A DNA stretch of 64,000 nucleotides from contig CAZLNZ010000001.1 of NCBI GenBank assembly GCA_964561145.1, positions 62,001 through 126,000 of the forward strand. Reading direction: 5' to 3'. The position numbers were made by a program, and so were the translations under genes. The notes under the pieces were generated by a model, which had not been told where the DNA came from, ran no database searches, and saw nothing but the letters and a program-made list of their open reading frames with translations. Origin of the DNA: RUG14300 sp964561145. GTDB taxonomy: Bacteria; Bacillota; Clostridia; Christensenellales; CAG-1252. Below, piece by piece: positions 53,922-62,294 of this stretch (positions within the stretch are counted from its first letter, which is position 1; each line of letters begins with the position of its first letter).

Positions 53922-54683
53922 ATGAGTAAGGATTTCAAAGATATATTAAAATGCTTATCTATCGACAAAGAAGGGATTTCGCATAAGCAAGAAGATACAG
54001 AATACTTACAATATCTATGCTCTTTTTTTCCAAAAATGCAACCTACTCAAAAAAGACCGGATGCTTTTGCAGAAATGGAAGAAACAGCTTTTTTGCTTGA
54101 ACATTTTCAGTTTGACAATAGCAATAATAATAGTAAAGGAAGCATTCAAAGGCAAATATGCGCTGACTCGGAAAGGAATCTAAATAATATCTTAAACAAT
54201 GGTAAAATTTTTGTGTCTATACCAGAAACAGTAACTAAAAGCGGTCAATTTTATGTAAAGAGCTTTCAAAAACAATTTTGCACTCATGCTAACAAAATTG
54301 GAATCTATAAAAAAGAGATACAAGAAAAAGCAAGAAAAAAGTATAATAAGTTTTTAATGGGGTTTGTTATAGAAGATGCAAGTTTATATGGTAGTATTTA
54401 TTTGGATAATGGGGATTTTAGATGCGTCGATTTGCTTGAAACAAAAGAGTTTTTAGATTTGTTTGAAAAAACAAAAGACCTCGATTTTGTAATATTTGCA
54501 ATGACAGGAAGTAGTGAAAACAAATTGCTTTCTTTTATCTCTCGAAACACAATTGAACAACATAGAAAAAATCAAATTGAAGCATCGAAAATACAAAGAT
54601 TTTGTTTTGAAAATAGTTTTTGTGTAGGTACTGATATTTATATCTCGCTTTTTAAAATAAATACGAAAACAACAAAATATTAG
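53922..54683 (+). CDS. Unknown protein, probably frameshifted before its C terminus
   Basis: Not recognised. The frame encodes 253 residues, hydrophilic and without a signal or membrane segment. EMEETAFLLEHFQFDNS near residue 50 and LMGFVIEDASLYGS near 145 are the most distinctive parts. It ends at TAG 54681-54683 directly after an A4 run (54674-54677). Adding one A lets the reading continue as KILDGCIKFEGHYHND and beyond, which looks like real protein, so the stop is probably premature. The start is 30 bp after the AlbA_2 gene. The composition is clearly more AT-rich than the surrounding operons. Confidence 0.6.
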   Translation: MSKDFKDILKCLSIDKEGISHKQEDTEYLQYLCSFFPKMQPTQKRPDAFAEMEETAFLLEHFQFDNSNNNSKGSIQRQICADSERNLNNILNNGKIFVSIPETVTKSGQFYVKSFQKQFCTHANKIGIYKKEIQEKARKKYNKFLMGFVIEDASLYGSIYLDNGDFRCVDLLETKEFLDLFEKTKDLDFVIFAMTGSSENKLLSFISRNTIEQHRKNQIEASKIQRFCFENSFCVGTDIYISLFKINTKTTKY

Positions 54684-55083
54684 ACGGTTGTATTAAATTT
54701 GAGGGACATTACCATAATGATTATATTAATATTTTAAAACCGTATAACAACGTCAAAGAAATTTTTGATTTGATTGATGAAATACAAAAATGCGTTTTTA
54801 TTATTCTTCGCAACAATATAAAGAAATGGAACAACATATAGATATCTTAACTGTAAAATATGCAGTTGAGACATTTGTTTGGAATAGTAATTGTAATTCG
54901 TTTCCAACTACTTATAAACAGACATATGAAAATGCAGAAAATTTTCTAAAAACTAAAGGGATTTCTTGTTGTCGCAAAAAGGATATAATATACCCAAAAA
55001 TTGGTAATAGATGTGATAAACCAGCTTTTTACTCGGTCTATTATTTTTATGAAAAAGTTTTCAAATCTTTTAACAAAAAATAA
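54684..55083 (+). pseudogene. Out-of-frame continuation of the unknown protein
   Basis: From 54684 one frame reads DGCIKFEGHYHNDYINILKPY and on to DEIQK at 54790. A second frame continues from the A5 run at 54786-54790 with MRFYYSSQQYKEMEQHIDIL and ends at 55083 with KSFNKK. Each join needs one extra A in an A-tract. Joined to the upstream frame, the protein would be about 385 residues. The last part has several Cys (SCCRKKD, GNRCDK). The breaks may be real decay or homopolymer read errors. Confidence 0.5.
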
Positions 55084-55120
55084 CGAGTCTAAAATTTAAT
55101 AAACAATATAGGTATGTAAT

Positions 55121-55261
55121 ATGAATTATTTAGGGACCGAACAACAATTAATTGATGAAAGAAATGCTAAAGTAAGTGAATGTGTTAAAAATGCTTGTGA
55201 ATCTGTTCATATAATTCAACTTGCAAAAAACAGAAAAAGCTATGAATTCATTAAAGTCTGA
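55121..55261 (+). pseudogene. N-terminal fragment of an unknown helical protein
   Basis: The frame opens MNYLGTEQQLIDERNAKVSE and reaches HIIQLAKNRKS before a stop at 55259-55261. If one A is removed from the A6 run at 55225-55230, the frame continues into the next reading (AKTEKAMNSLKSED), giving one protein of about 128 residues. No family was recognised. The short gap to the preceding gene suggests one transcript. Confidence 0.5.
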
Positions 55262-55502
55262 AGATAAACTTTTGGTTTGGAACGTATTGCAAGAATATTT
55301 ACATACATATAGAGAATTTATCAATAGTTTATCAAATTATACAGGTTTAATTGTTTATAAAGTCGGCTCGGATTTTTTTGATAATTGTACTATTTTTGAT
55401 ATTAAACGACAAATGGAAAATGTTATAACTTTTGTATATCTAAAAGAAACGTTGTCAAGTACTGCTAAGGAGAGTTTTAAACAATGCTTGAAAAAATGTT
55501 GA
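55221..55502 (+). pseudogene. C-terminal fragment of the same unknown helical protein
   Basis: This frame has LKSEDKLLVWNVLQEYLHTY, a central SNYTGLIVYKVGSDFFDN and an ending SFKQCLKKC, mostly helical in appearance. Its only start is a TTG within the preceding fragment and without a ribosome site, so it is best read as the shifted continuation of that gene. A terminator follows about 120 bp later. Confidence 0.5.
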
Positions 55503-55620
55503 AGAAAACAGGTTTGTTTACGGAAATAGAAATATCTTTTATTTAATCATCAATTATAACAGGTTAGATTAAGTTTTAAGATGCGAAACATTTAGACGGC
55601 ACGTATAATAAAAGTATATG

Positions 55621-55654
55621 AAAAGGCGATAGAATCAACGTTCTACCGCCTTTA
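55621..55654. terminator. Hairpin terminator after the AT-rich genes
   Basis: AAAGGCG-A-TAGAA pairs with TTCTA-C-CGCCTTT around TCAACG. T- and A-rich flanks allow use on both strands. Confidence 0.75.
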
Positions 55655-55788
55655 ATCGTGGTTATAGTATCATTTTGTAAAGTTGCCGTGATTATCTCGC
55701 TTTTGCGTCAAACAATGATCGGAGCGTTTAACTTCGGCTTTCTTGCTTTTTATGATAATACCGGCAACGCCTTTAAGACAAAAGGAAA

Positions 55789-55818
55789 GGAATCGCGTGT
55801 TCAAACGCGATTCCCTTT
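55789..55818. terminator. Hairpin at the left border of the tandem array
   Basis: GGAATCGCGT pairs with ACGCGATTCC, then CTTTGGCGGAGG follows. The same arrangement, a long hairpin followed by TTTGGCGGAGGCAGAG, occurs just beside tRNA-Ser at 56343-56377. Read leftwards it is followed by TTTCCTTTTG, like a tRNA terminator. Confidence 0.5.
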
Positions 55819-56377
55819 GGCGGAGGCAGAGTTCTTCGTTCTTGTCAACTCCAAGGCACGAGTACTAAACGAGCTTTAAGCCTTGTCGTTGACTTCGGTC
55901 AGTCGCTAAAAACGCTCCACAGGAGCCTTTTCTTAACGCACACGGCAAATCCCTCTGTAAAAACTCTTCTGCTATAAGACTTGAAAAAGGTCTAAACTTG
56001 GCGGAGGCAGAGTTCTTCGTTCTTGTCAACTCCAAGGCACGAGTACTAAACGAGCTTTAAGCCTTGTCGTTGACTTCGGTCAGCCGCTAAAAACGCTCCA
56101 CCGGAGCCTTTTCTTAACGCTCTCGTTCGAATCCCTCTGTAAAAATTTTTCTACTATAGGACATGAAAAGGTCTAAACTCGGCGGAGGCAGAGTTCTTCG
56201 TTCTTGTCAACTCCAAGGCATGAGTACTAAACGAGCTGTAAGCCTTGTCGTTGACTTCGGTCAGCCGCTAAAAACGCTCCACCGGAGCCTTTTCTTAACG
56301 CTCTCGTTCGAATCCCTCAGTAAAAACTCTTCTGCCATAACAAGAGAATCGGCTTCATTCTAGAAGCCGATTCTCTT
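55819..56377 (-). repeat. Three 181-198-bp tandem repeats carrying tRNA-Ser 3'-end sequence
   Basis: Units start at 55819, 56000 and 56181, with about 95% identity by eye in the first 115 bp. Each begins with GGCGGAGGCAGAG, identical (on the plus strand) to the start of the tRNA-Ser at 56378, which is the tRNA 3' end. Units 2 and 3 also contain GTTCGAATCCCTC, the tRNA T-arm in the other orientation. Inside each, GTCAAC...AAGGC pairs with GCCTT...GTTGAC, and GCTCC-N3-GGAGC is followed by CTTTTC. No protein gene is credible here. They may be decayed tRNA copies or small structured RNAs. Confidence 0.75.
56343..56377 (-). terminator. Hairpin directly downstream of tRNA-Ser
   Basis: AGAGAATCGGCTTC pairs perfectly with GAAGCCGATTCTCT around a six-base loop, immediately after the tRNA 3' end. 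It probably ends tRNA transcription, though the following T-run is short (TTGTT). Confidence 0.6.
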
Positions 56378-56466
56378 TGGCGGAGGCAGAGGGATTCGAA
56401 CCCCCGTGGGCTTGCACCCAAACGGTTTTCAAGACCGCCTCGTTATGACCACTTCGATATACCTCC
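56378..56466 (-). tRNA. tRNA-Ser(UGA)
   Basis: On the minus strand the acceptor GGAGGTA pairs with TGCCTCC, with G as discriminator and an encoded CCA. The anticodon loop CTTGAAA within CGGTCTTGAAAACCG gives anticodon UGA. A long variable arm (TTGGGTGCAAGCCCAC region) is typical of type II serine tRNA. The T-arm reads GGTTCGAATCC. The length is 89 nt. Confidence 0.97.
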
Positions 56467-56556
56467 GCGGTTTATTGGTAAACTTAAGCACTTTGTATGC
56501 TTTTTATTTATTGTGCATTTAGTATAACAGTGAATTGATTATTTGTCAATTGTTTT

Positions 56557-57291
56557 TCAATATTTCACTTCGGCAAGATATAGTCCCTTGGCATCAAGTG
56601 TCTTTCCTAGAAGAGTTCTATCTCCGGTTTTAAAGCTTTTAGTTATGTTCTCAAGTGGAATTTTGCCTATCCCGACATAGTAAATGGTTCCTGCTATGAT
56701 TCGAACCATATTATATAAGAATCCGTTTCCGCAGACGGTTATGGTATATTCCTTTCCCGATTGATCTATTGCTAATGAGTATATTGTTCTTATTGTGCTT
56801 TTAACATGTCCGCCACTTGCCTGAAAACATTTAAAATCGTGCTCACCTTCAATTAGTTTACATGCCTCTTTCATTTTGTCTAAGTCTGGTTGAATGTGTA
56901 GGTGGCATTGATAATCAAAAAGAATAGGGCTTTCATGGGCACCTACGTAAAATTTATATATATAGGTTTTCTCTTTTACATTGAATCGGGCATTGAAGTT
57001 TTTCGATACTTCTTTTCCCTCCAATACCTTTATATCATTCGGAAGCAGAGGGTTAAGTGCAAAAGGAATTTTCTCGGCAGGTATCGAAGTATTTGTGTCA
57101 AAATGAACGTGTTGCCTTAATGCATGAACGCCGGCATCGGTTCTACCTGACCCATGCATTGTAACTTTTTCTTGTGTCAAACTATGGAATGCATCTGCCA
57201 AAACCTGTTGTACGGAAATGGCGTTCTTTTGTCTTTGCCATCCACAGTAATTGGTACCCTTATATTCAACAACAATAAGATAACGCTTCAT
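56557..57291 (-). CDS. truA: tRNA pseudouridine synthase A
   Basis: TruA converts uridines 38-40 of tRNA anticodon stems to pseudouridine. The 244-residue protein has the catalytic Asp in SGRTDAGVHALRQ near residue 53 and the typical start RYLIVVEYKGTNYCGWQRQ. FLYNMVRIIAGT and a DRTLLGKTLDAKGLYL ending in the C-terminal half also match. The ATG at 57291 is used; it lies 1 bp after the ecfT stop, so translation is coupled. An upstream extension of the frame would lie inside ecfT. In many Firmicutes truA follows the ecf genes in the same order. Confidence 0.95.
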   Translation of the reverse strand: MKRYLIVVEYKGTNYCGWQRQKNAISVQQVLADAFHSLTQEKVTMHGSGRTDAGVHALRQHVHFDTNTSIPAEKIPFALNPLLPNDIKVLEGKEVSKNFNARFNVKEKTYIYKFYVGAHESPILFDYQCHLHIQPDLDKMKEACKLIEGEHDFKCFQASGGHVKSTIRTIYSLAIDQSGKEYTITVCGNGFLYNMVRIIAGTIYYVGIGKIPLENITKSFKTGDRTLLGKTLDAKGLYLAEVKY

Positions 57292-57292
57292 A

Positions 57293-58168
57293 CTACATTG
57301 TAAATAAATGCCAAACGGCAGAATCGAAAAAGCCTTCGATGAGGGTGGGGACGTTCCAATTGAAGACGAGGGTGCAATCCAGTATAATACAAGCCATAAA
57401 AACGAGGAAGATGCCCATAAAGGCAAAATCTCTTCCTTGAAGTTTCAATACACGGTAACGTGTTCTGTTTGGGGATGCGTTATAGCACCTAGCTTCCAAT
57501 GCAAGAGCTAATTCGTCTGCACGCCTGAATGCACTGACAAAAAGCGGAACTAGGATTGGCACAAGAGCTTTGATTCTGGCGAAAATATTGCCGGTATCCA
57601 GATCTGCGCCACGTGCTTTTTGTGCAAGAGTTATTTTATCAGTTTCCTCTAGTAAGGTAGGAATCATTCTTAGTGCAATGCTCATAATGATTGCCAAATC
57701 GTGCACGGGGAATTTTATCCATTTAAGGGGAGTGAGTAAACTCTCAATCGCATCGGTAAGCTCCATTGGTGTGGTGGTGAAGGTTAAAATTGCAGGTCCC
57801 ATAACTAGTAAAATAAGTCGAAGTGCCATTTTAGAAGCAAAAATTAAACCTTCTGAGTAGACTGCAATCTTCCACCAGCTCCAGAGCGGCTCACCCTCTC
57901 CGGAATAGAAAAATACGTTTATTATGGAAATAAACAACACCAAGAAAAGCACTGCCTTAACAGACCTAAAAAGAGACTTAAGCGGTATTCTTGCTATTAT
58001 TGCTTCGATTATTACAAACAAAGCAAAAAGTAGATATCCGATATAGCTTTGAACAAAGAATATCAAAACTATGTAGGCTATCATCATCAACAGCTTGATT
58101 CTGGGATCAATTCTATGTATGACGGAATTTGTTGGATAATATTGTCCGAAGGATACGTCTTTGATCAT
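57293..58168 (-). CDS. ecfT: ECF transporter transmembrane protein EcfT
   Basis: EcfT is the common membrane unit of group II ECF transporters. It joins the two ATPases to vitamin-specific S components encoded elsewhere. The 291-residue protein has about five hydrophobic helices. The two coupling motifs that bind the ATPases appear as QKARGAD near residue 187 and LEARCYN near 223; the second has ARC rather than the more usual ARG. DPRIKLL near residue 21 is a family mark. The start overlaps the ecfA2 stop by 4 bp. Confidence 0.94.
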   Translation of the reverse strand: MIKDVSFGQYYPTNSVIHRIDPRIKLLMMIAYIVLIFFVQSYIGYLLFALFVIIEAIIARIPLKSLFRSVKAVLFLVLFISIINVFFYSGEGEPLWSWWKIAVYSEGLIFASKMALRLILLVMGPAILTFTTTPMELTDAIESLLTPLKWIKFPVHDLAIIMSIALRMIPTLLEETDKITLAQKARGADLDTGNIFARIKALVPILVPLFVSAFRRADELALALEARCYNASPNRTRYRVLKLQGRDFAFMGIFLVFMACIILDCTLVFNWNVPTLIEGFFDSAVWHLFTM

Positions 58169-59010
58169 TTAAGACCTCCTTCTATCTCATCAACCAGTTT
58201 TTCCGGAGTGATGGCATTTTGAGATATAGCAAAACCGAGTTCATTAAGGTATTGTCCTATACGAACGGATATGGGACGTTCAAGTCCAAGTTCTTCAAGG
58301 TCGCTTCTGGCAAAAAGCTCTTCGGGTGTTGTATCTGCTATCAATTTGCCGTCTTTTAAAACACCGACCCTTGTTGCTTTTTCTGCAACAATTTCCATAT
58401 CATGGGTGACCATGACAATTGTAGGGCAAATTGTTTCTTTTAGCCTGGATATAAGTTTCAATATTTCCACTTTTCCTTTAGGATCAAGTCCCGCCGTGGG
58501 CTCGTCCAAAACCAAAACTTTAGGACGCATTGCAACAACTCCTGCGATAGCAGCTCTTCTTTTTTGTCCGCCGCTAATTTCAAAGGGAGATTTTTCTTTT
58601 ATATCCTCATAGGGTAAGCCGACTGCTTCAATTGCTTCCTTTACGCGTCGAGCAATCTCCTCAGCATCTAGTTTCATATTTCTGGGACCGAATCCCACAT
58701 CTTTTTCTACAGTATCGTCAAACAGCTGATACTCGGGATATTGGAAGACCATCCCTACCGTAAAACGTAAACGTTTGTAATCCGGCTTTCTCGTTGATAG
58801 ATCTATATCGAATACGCTTAACTTTCCTTCGGTCAACTTTATCAATCCGTTAAGATGTTGTAAAAAAGTGCTTTTTCCGGAGCCTGTATGTCCGATTAGA
58901 CAAAAGAAATCGCCCTCGTTTATATCGAGAGATATTTTATCTAAGGCTTTTTTCTCATATGGGGAGCCCTTTGAATATGTATAGCTTAAATCTCTGACTT
59001 TAATTGCCAT
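58165..59010 (-). CDS. ecfA2: ECF transporter ATPase EcfA2
   Basis: This is the second of two ECF ATPases, 281 residues. Walker A is GHTGSGKST near residue 39, the signature ISGGQKRR near 143 and Walker B LVLDEPTAGLDPKG near 165. It begins with the IKVRDLSYTYSKGSPYEKKAL pattern (in part) of EcfA2. The start lies inside the end of ecfA1, overlapping by 25 bp, so the two are translated together. The C-terminal part after about 230 forms the ATPase dimer contact. Confidence 0.94.
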   Translation of the reverse strand: MAIKVRDLSYTYSKGSPYEKKALDKISLDINEGDFFCLIGHTGSGKSTFLQHLNGLIKLTEGKLSVFDIDLSTRKPDYKRLRFTVGMVFQYPEYQLFDDTVEKDVGFGPRNMKLDAEEIARRVKEAIEAVGLPYEDIKEKSPFEISGGQKRRAAIAGVVAMRPKVLVLDEPTAGLDPKGKVEILKLISRLKETICPTIVMVTHDMEIVAEKATRVGVLKDGKLIADTTPEELFARSDLEELGLERPISVRIGQYLNELGFAISQNAITPEKLVDEIEGGLK

Positions 59011-59831
59011 ATTGCTTTTGCCAACTCCTTCTCGGTATGAATATTGCTAGGAAGCAAGATATTGTTTTGTTTGAGAAGATATATTATCTTGTTAAGTGGA
59101 GGCAACTCCAAAAAACAGTTTTCTACGAATTCAAAATTTGAAAAGAGGTCATCGGGCGTACCGTCAAAGAGTATTTCTCCCTCCTTAAGCACTAGAGCTC
59201 TATCTGCATTAGCACATTCCTCCATGTGGTGTGTTACATGCAATACTGTTATACCTTCTTTTTTGTTAAGCTCCTTAACTGTGTTAAGTACTTCCGCTCT
59301 TCCTTGAGGGTCTAGCATCGCTGTAGACTCGTCTAGGACTAAAATTTTCGGTTTCATTGCCAACACTCCCGCCATGGCAATCCTTTGTTTTTGTCCTCCG
59401 CTGAGCTTTGTGGGGGTATGCTTGCGATATTCGCTCATGCCGACAGCCTTTAGCACCCAAGTAATCCTTTCTTCTATTTCATCACGAGGAATTCCAAGGT
59501 TTTCCGGACCAAAAGCGACATCGTCTTCTATAATACTTGCGACCATTTGGTTGTCGGGATTTTGAAAGACCATTCCAACCTTCGAGCGAACTTCGAAAAG
59601 CTCTTTTTCTTTGCCCTCTGTAGACTCTCCGAAAACTAAAACGGACCCCTCATCGGGGGTGAGAAGACCGCCCGACAGCTTGCTTAACGTACTCTTACCC
59701 GAGCCGTTACCGCCGAGAATGACAACAAATTCCCCCTCTTGAACACTGAAAGATGCGTGCTTTAGTGCAGGGATTTGTTCCTCGTCTCCTTCATATGAGT
59801 ATGAAACGTTTTTAAATTCAAGTGCAGTCAT
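58986..59831 (-). CDS. ecfA1: ECF transporter ATPase EcfA1
   Basis: This is the first ECF ATPase, 281 residues. Walker A is GGNGSGKST near residue 36. The Q-loop is in MVFQNPDNQMVASI, the signature LSGGQKQR near 142, and Walker B is LVLDESTAMLDPQG, where Ser replaces the more common Pro. EcfA1 and EcfA2 form a heterodimer that powers vitamin import through EcfT. It starts the ecfA1-ecfA2-ecfT-truA operon; TTGAGG precedes the ATG. Confidence 0.94.
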   Translation of the reverse strand: MTALEFKNVSYSYEGDEEQIPALKHASFSVQEGEFVVILGGNGSGKSTLSKLSGGLLTPDEGSVLVFGESTEGKEKELFEVRSKVGMVFQNPDNQMVASIIEDDVAFGPENLGIPRDEIEERITWVLKAVGMSEYRKHTPTKLSGGQKQRIAMAGVLAMKPKILVLDESTAMLDPQGRAEVLNTVKELNKKEGITVLHVTHHMEECANADRALVLKEGEILFDGTPDDLFSNFEFVENCFLELPPLNKIIYLLKQNNILLPSNIHTEKELAKAIWQLKSEI

Positions 59832-59857
59832 ATTAACCTCAACATAGTCTGTTATTG

Positions 59858-59886
59858 ATTATACACAAACTTTAAAAAAATATCAA
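59858..59886 (-). promoter_or_regulatory. Promoter of the ecf-truA operon
   Basis: TTGATA (59886-59881) and TATAAT (59863-59858) on the minus strand are 17 bp apart. The -35 box overlaps the stop codon of the upstream gene, so the operon can be transcribed on its own. Confidence 0.7.
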
Positions 59887-61304
59887 ATAAATAAGGTAAA
59901 TAAAGAAAGTATTGTGCAAGAAGCGGATGAAACGAGGTTTACTATATTGTTTGAAACAAAAGGATATCCCTTGATTAATCGAGTTTTTTCACCGCAATGT
60001 ACTTTTTTTTCTGTAACTCGGTTACAAATTGTACAAGTATATAGTCCTTGTATAAGGGAGCCTAATAAGGTGTCTATCCAGACATCGAGTAGTCCGAACA
60101 GCCAAACAGAGAGAAGAATCACTAGCTTAAACTTTTTGATTACCGCTATTCCTCCCATAAATAACGATGCTAAAAGAGAGGCTATGCTTCCAAGTACGGT
60201 TACACCGCCGCTAATCCCTTTTTCAACATATGTCCTTCTAAATATGTCATAGGGTATTTTTTTTGAAAAGCTGCCTACATCGGAGGCGATGCTGTCGGAG
60301 AAACCGCAGGAAAGAGATACGGCTGCAGCTATATATAGGGAAACATTGTCGATGAATGCATAGAGCATGAAGAATAAAAATGCCATGCCACCATTTATAA
60401 GTACTTGCTTGGCGTTTCTTTTTTCAGAGGAGGAAATCCTTTTTTTTCTTTTTAATACCCCGACGATTGCAATTATGCAAAAAGGTAATACATAAAGGAG
60501 GAAGCCTTGATATCCTGCACTAAAGCTTGCTCCGCATAGCATAATATACGCAATAAGAGTTGCGGCAGGAGTTAATGTTCCCATTGTGATTGCAATAAGT
60601 AGAAATGCGTAAGAGATAATAAGTGAACAATAAAAGAAGGTGTCGAAAACGCCAAAGGAAAAGCCTACAAGTAATCCTGCAACGGAAAGAGCGATTCCAA
60701 TGTTATCGGTACCTTTGTTCATACATAGCTCAACAATAGAACTTGCACAGGCTATTCCTACTATTGCAAGATAAGAAAAATCTATTTTATAGCAAAGCGA
60801 AAATACGAGTATTGCAAGAAAGGAAAAAAGCATAGAGGAAATGGCACCGACTAATGTTTTATTTCCGTTCAGCTTTTTAGAGCCTTTAATTATCCTAGGA
60901 ACTATCGAGGCAAAACCATCACCAAAGGAAAGGGCGAAAACGCTTGCACCGAAAGGATAATAAAGGACGGGGAAGAAATAGGATAGAAGGGATAATACAA
61001 ACATTACCAATGCGTAGTAAATGGTTCCCGGAGAATCCTCCTTATCCGCACGCTCTATCCCGGGGAAAATCTTTAGTTTATAAGATAGTGTATTGACTAT
61101 CAAAAAGACTCCGCACATTATTGTCTGATGATAGGAAAGTCCCCAAAAAATATCCATTATTACCCAAGCAAAAGAGAGGAGAATATGAACAGATTTTCGG
61201 GTAAGTTCACCCGAGATAAACTTTTTCTTTTGCAGAAGACTAAAGCAGAGAATTAGTCCAAATAAATATGCAAGCGTACAAAGATATCCTAAGAATATTC
61301 TCAT
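59883..61304 (-). CDS. Fused phytol/dolichol kinase-like and DUF92 (VTE6-like) membrane protein
   Basis: This 473-residue membrane protein joins two enzyme-like halves. The first 200 residues resemble phytol/dolichol kinase and CTP-transferase proteins: GELTRKSVHILLSF near residue 33, ADKEDSPGTIYYALVMF near 85 and SFGDGFASIVPRI with GNKTLVGA near 125-150. The second half is a DUF92/TMEM19 domain, with CGFSDSIASDVGSF and the ending CGEKTRLIKGYPFVSNNIVN. In plants VTE5 and VTE6 phosphorylate phytol in two steps. A fused protein could make an isoprenoid diphosphate, here perhaps for lipid carrier salvage. That role is inferred. Confidence 0.8.
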   Translation of the reverse strand: MRIFLGYLCTLAYLFGLILCFSLLQKKKFISGELTRKSVHILLSFAWVIMDIFWGLSYHQTIMCGVFLIVNTLSYKLKIFPGIERADKEDSPGTIYYALVMFVLSLLSYFFPVLYYPFGASVFALSFGDGFASIVPRIIKGSKKLNGNKTLVGAISSMLFSFLAILVFSLCYKIDFSYLAIVGIACASSIVELCMNKGTDNIGIALSVAGLLVGFSFGVFDTFFYCSLIISYAFLLIAITMGTLTPAATLIAYIMLCGASFSAGYQGFLLYVLPFCIIAIVGVLKRKKRISSSEKRNAKQVLINGGMAFLFFMLYAFIDNVSLYIAAAVSLSCGFSDSIASDVGSFSKKIPYDIFRRTYVEKGISGGVTVLGSIASLLASLFMGGIAVIKKFKLVILLSVWLFGLLDVWIDTLLGSLIQGLYTCTICNRVTEKKVHCGEKTRLIKGYPFVSNNIVNLVSSASCTILSLFTLFI

Positions 61305-61471
61305 ATAATGCAGATGTTCCTTATTAGTTGAATTGGATTAAATCAATGGTGACTTCAACTTGTTAATTATTATAACACGCAGGTCTAGAAAAAGTAAACA
61401 AGGCAAGCCCTTCTTTTGCAAATCCACACGTTTCAATGATAAAGCACAAGGGTGAAAGGTGCATTAAAAGC

Positions 61472-61500
61472 TTGTACAGAAGAGACAAAAGATGTATAAT
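61472..61500 (+). promoter_or_regulatory. Promoter of mnmM, with no room for a leader
   Basis: TTGTAC (61472-61477) and TATAAT (61495-61500) are 17 bp apart. The expected transcription start (about 61507) falls on or next to the ATG at 61508, so the mRNA would be leaderless. Confidence 0.6.
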
Positions 61501-61507
61501 TCTACAT

Positions 61508-62065
61508 ATGAAAGCATTATCCGCATTGAAATTAGTACACGATATTATAAGCAATCACGTTAAAGACGGGGATGTGTGTATCGATGCAACACTGGGTAGG
61601 GGATATGATACCGCCTTTTTATGTTCATTGACACCGAAGGGTAAAGTGATTGGATTCGATATCCAAGAGGATGCCGTCAATTCTTCAAGGGAGCTTTTGG
61701 CAAATAGCGGTTGTTCCAATGCCGAACTGCATTTGGAATCGCACGCGAATATGGGCAATTATGCCTTGGAGGAAAGTGTATCTACAATAGTGTTCAATTT
61801 AGGCTATCTTCCAAAAGGAGATCACAGTGTATTTACCAGAGCGGAAAGCACGATACCTGCAATAGAATCCGGATTGAAGCTTTTAAAAAGCGGTGGCTTG
61901 ATGGTCGTATCGGTGTATTACGGCGGAGATTCGGGGTATGAAGAGCGGGATGCCTTAATGCCCTTTTTAGCGAGTATTGACAGCTCAAGGTATCAGGTAT
62001 TAAAGGTTGATTTTTTCAACTGGGTTAAGGATCCGCCGATTCCTATTTTTATAAGAAAGCTATAA
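61508..62065 (+). CDS. mnmM: tRNA methyltransferase of the MnmM (YtqB) family
   Basis: This 185-residue class I SAM-dependent methyltransferase has the SAM site DATLGRGYDTAFL at about 26-38, the acidic loop GFDIQEDAV and FNLGYLPKGDHSV, which is the signature of MnmM/YtqB. MnmM methylates the aminomethyl-2-thiouridine of tRNA wobble positions in Gram-positive bacteria. The ATG at 61508 is chosen because a promoter ends just before it; a reading from 61436 would start upstream of that promoter. There is no clear ribosome site, which fits a leaderless mRNA. Confidence 0.88.
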   Translation: MKALSALKLVHDIISNHVKDGDVCIDATLGRGYDTAFLCSLTPKGKVIGFDIQEDAVNSSRELLANSGCSNAELHLESHANMGNYALEESVSTIVFNLGYLPKGDHSVFTRAESTIPAIESGLKLLKSGGLMVVSVYYGGDSGYEERDALMPFLASIDSSRYQVLKVDFFNWVKDPPIPIFIRKL

Positions 62066-62158
62066 AGTTGGATTTTTATGGGTGCATGATTCGTTGGCTT
62101 GTGTACGAGTAAGTAGATATATGATCCATTAATTGATGATTAAAATTGACATTTGAAA

Positions 62159-62188
62159 TTGACTTATTTTGACACAATCATTTATAAT
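62159..62188 (+). promoter_or_regulatory. Possible promoter of the RSH gene
   Basis: TTGACT (62159-62164) and TATAAT (62183-62188) are 18 bp apart, 106 bp before the ATG. No other feature was recognised in 62066-62294. Confidence 0.5.
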
Positions 62189-62294
62189 AAAATAAATGTT
62201 CAAAATAATTAATTAGAGGTCTATCAGCCAAACAAATAATTCTGAGCGGTTTGAAGTAACATAACAACTGTCACTTGGTTTTAGGAGAAGGTCA

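Noticed and set aside
55658..56363. Small plus-strand proteins within the tandem array
   Set aside because: The frames simply repeat with the DNA units, lack ribosome sites and follow tRNA-derived sequence, so they are not credible genes.
55819..56377. CRISPR array
   Set aside because: The period is 181 bp, the whole unit is repeated without short unique spacers, and no cas gene is present.
55789..56466. Integrated element with tRNA-Ser attachment site
   Set aside because: No integrase, recombination directionality factor or phage gene is within the window, so the repeats alone do not prove an integration event.
57292..57426. N-terminal extension of truA
   Set aside because: These codons lie inside ecfT in another frame and do not resemble TruA; the family start is the ATG at 57291.
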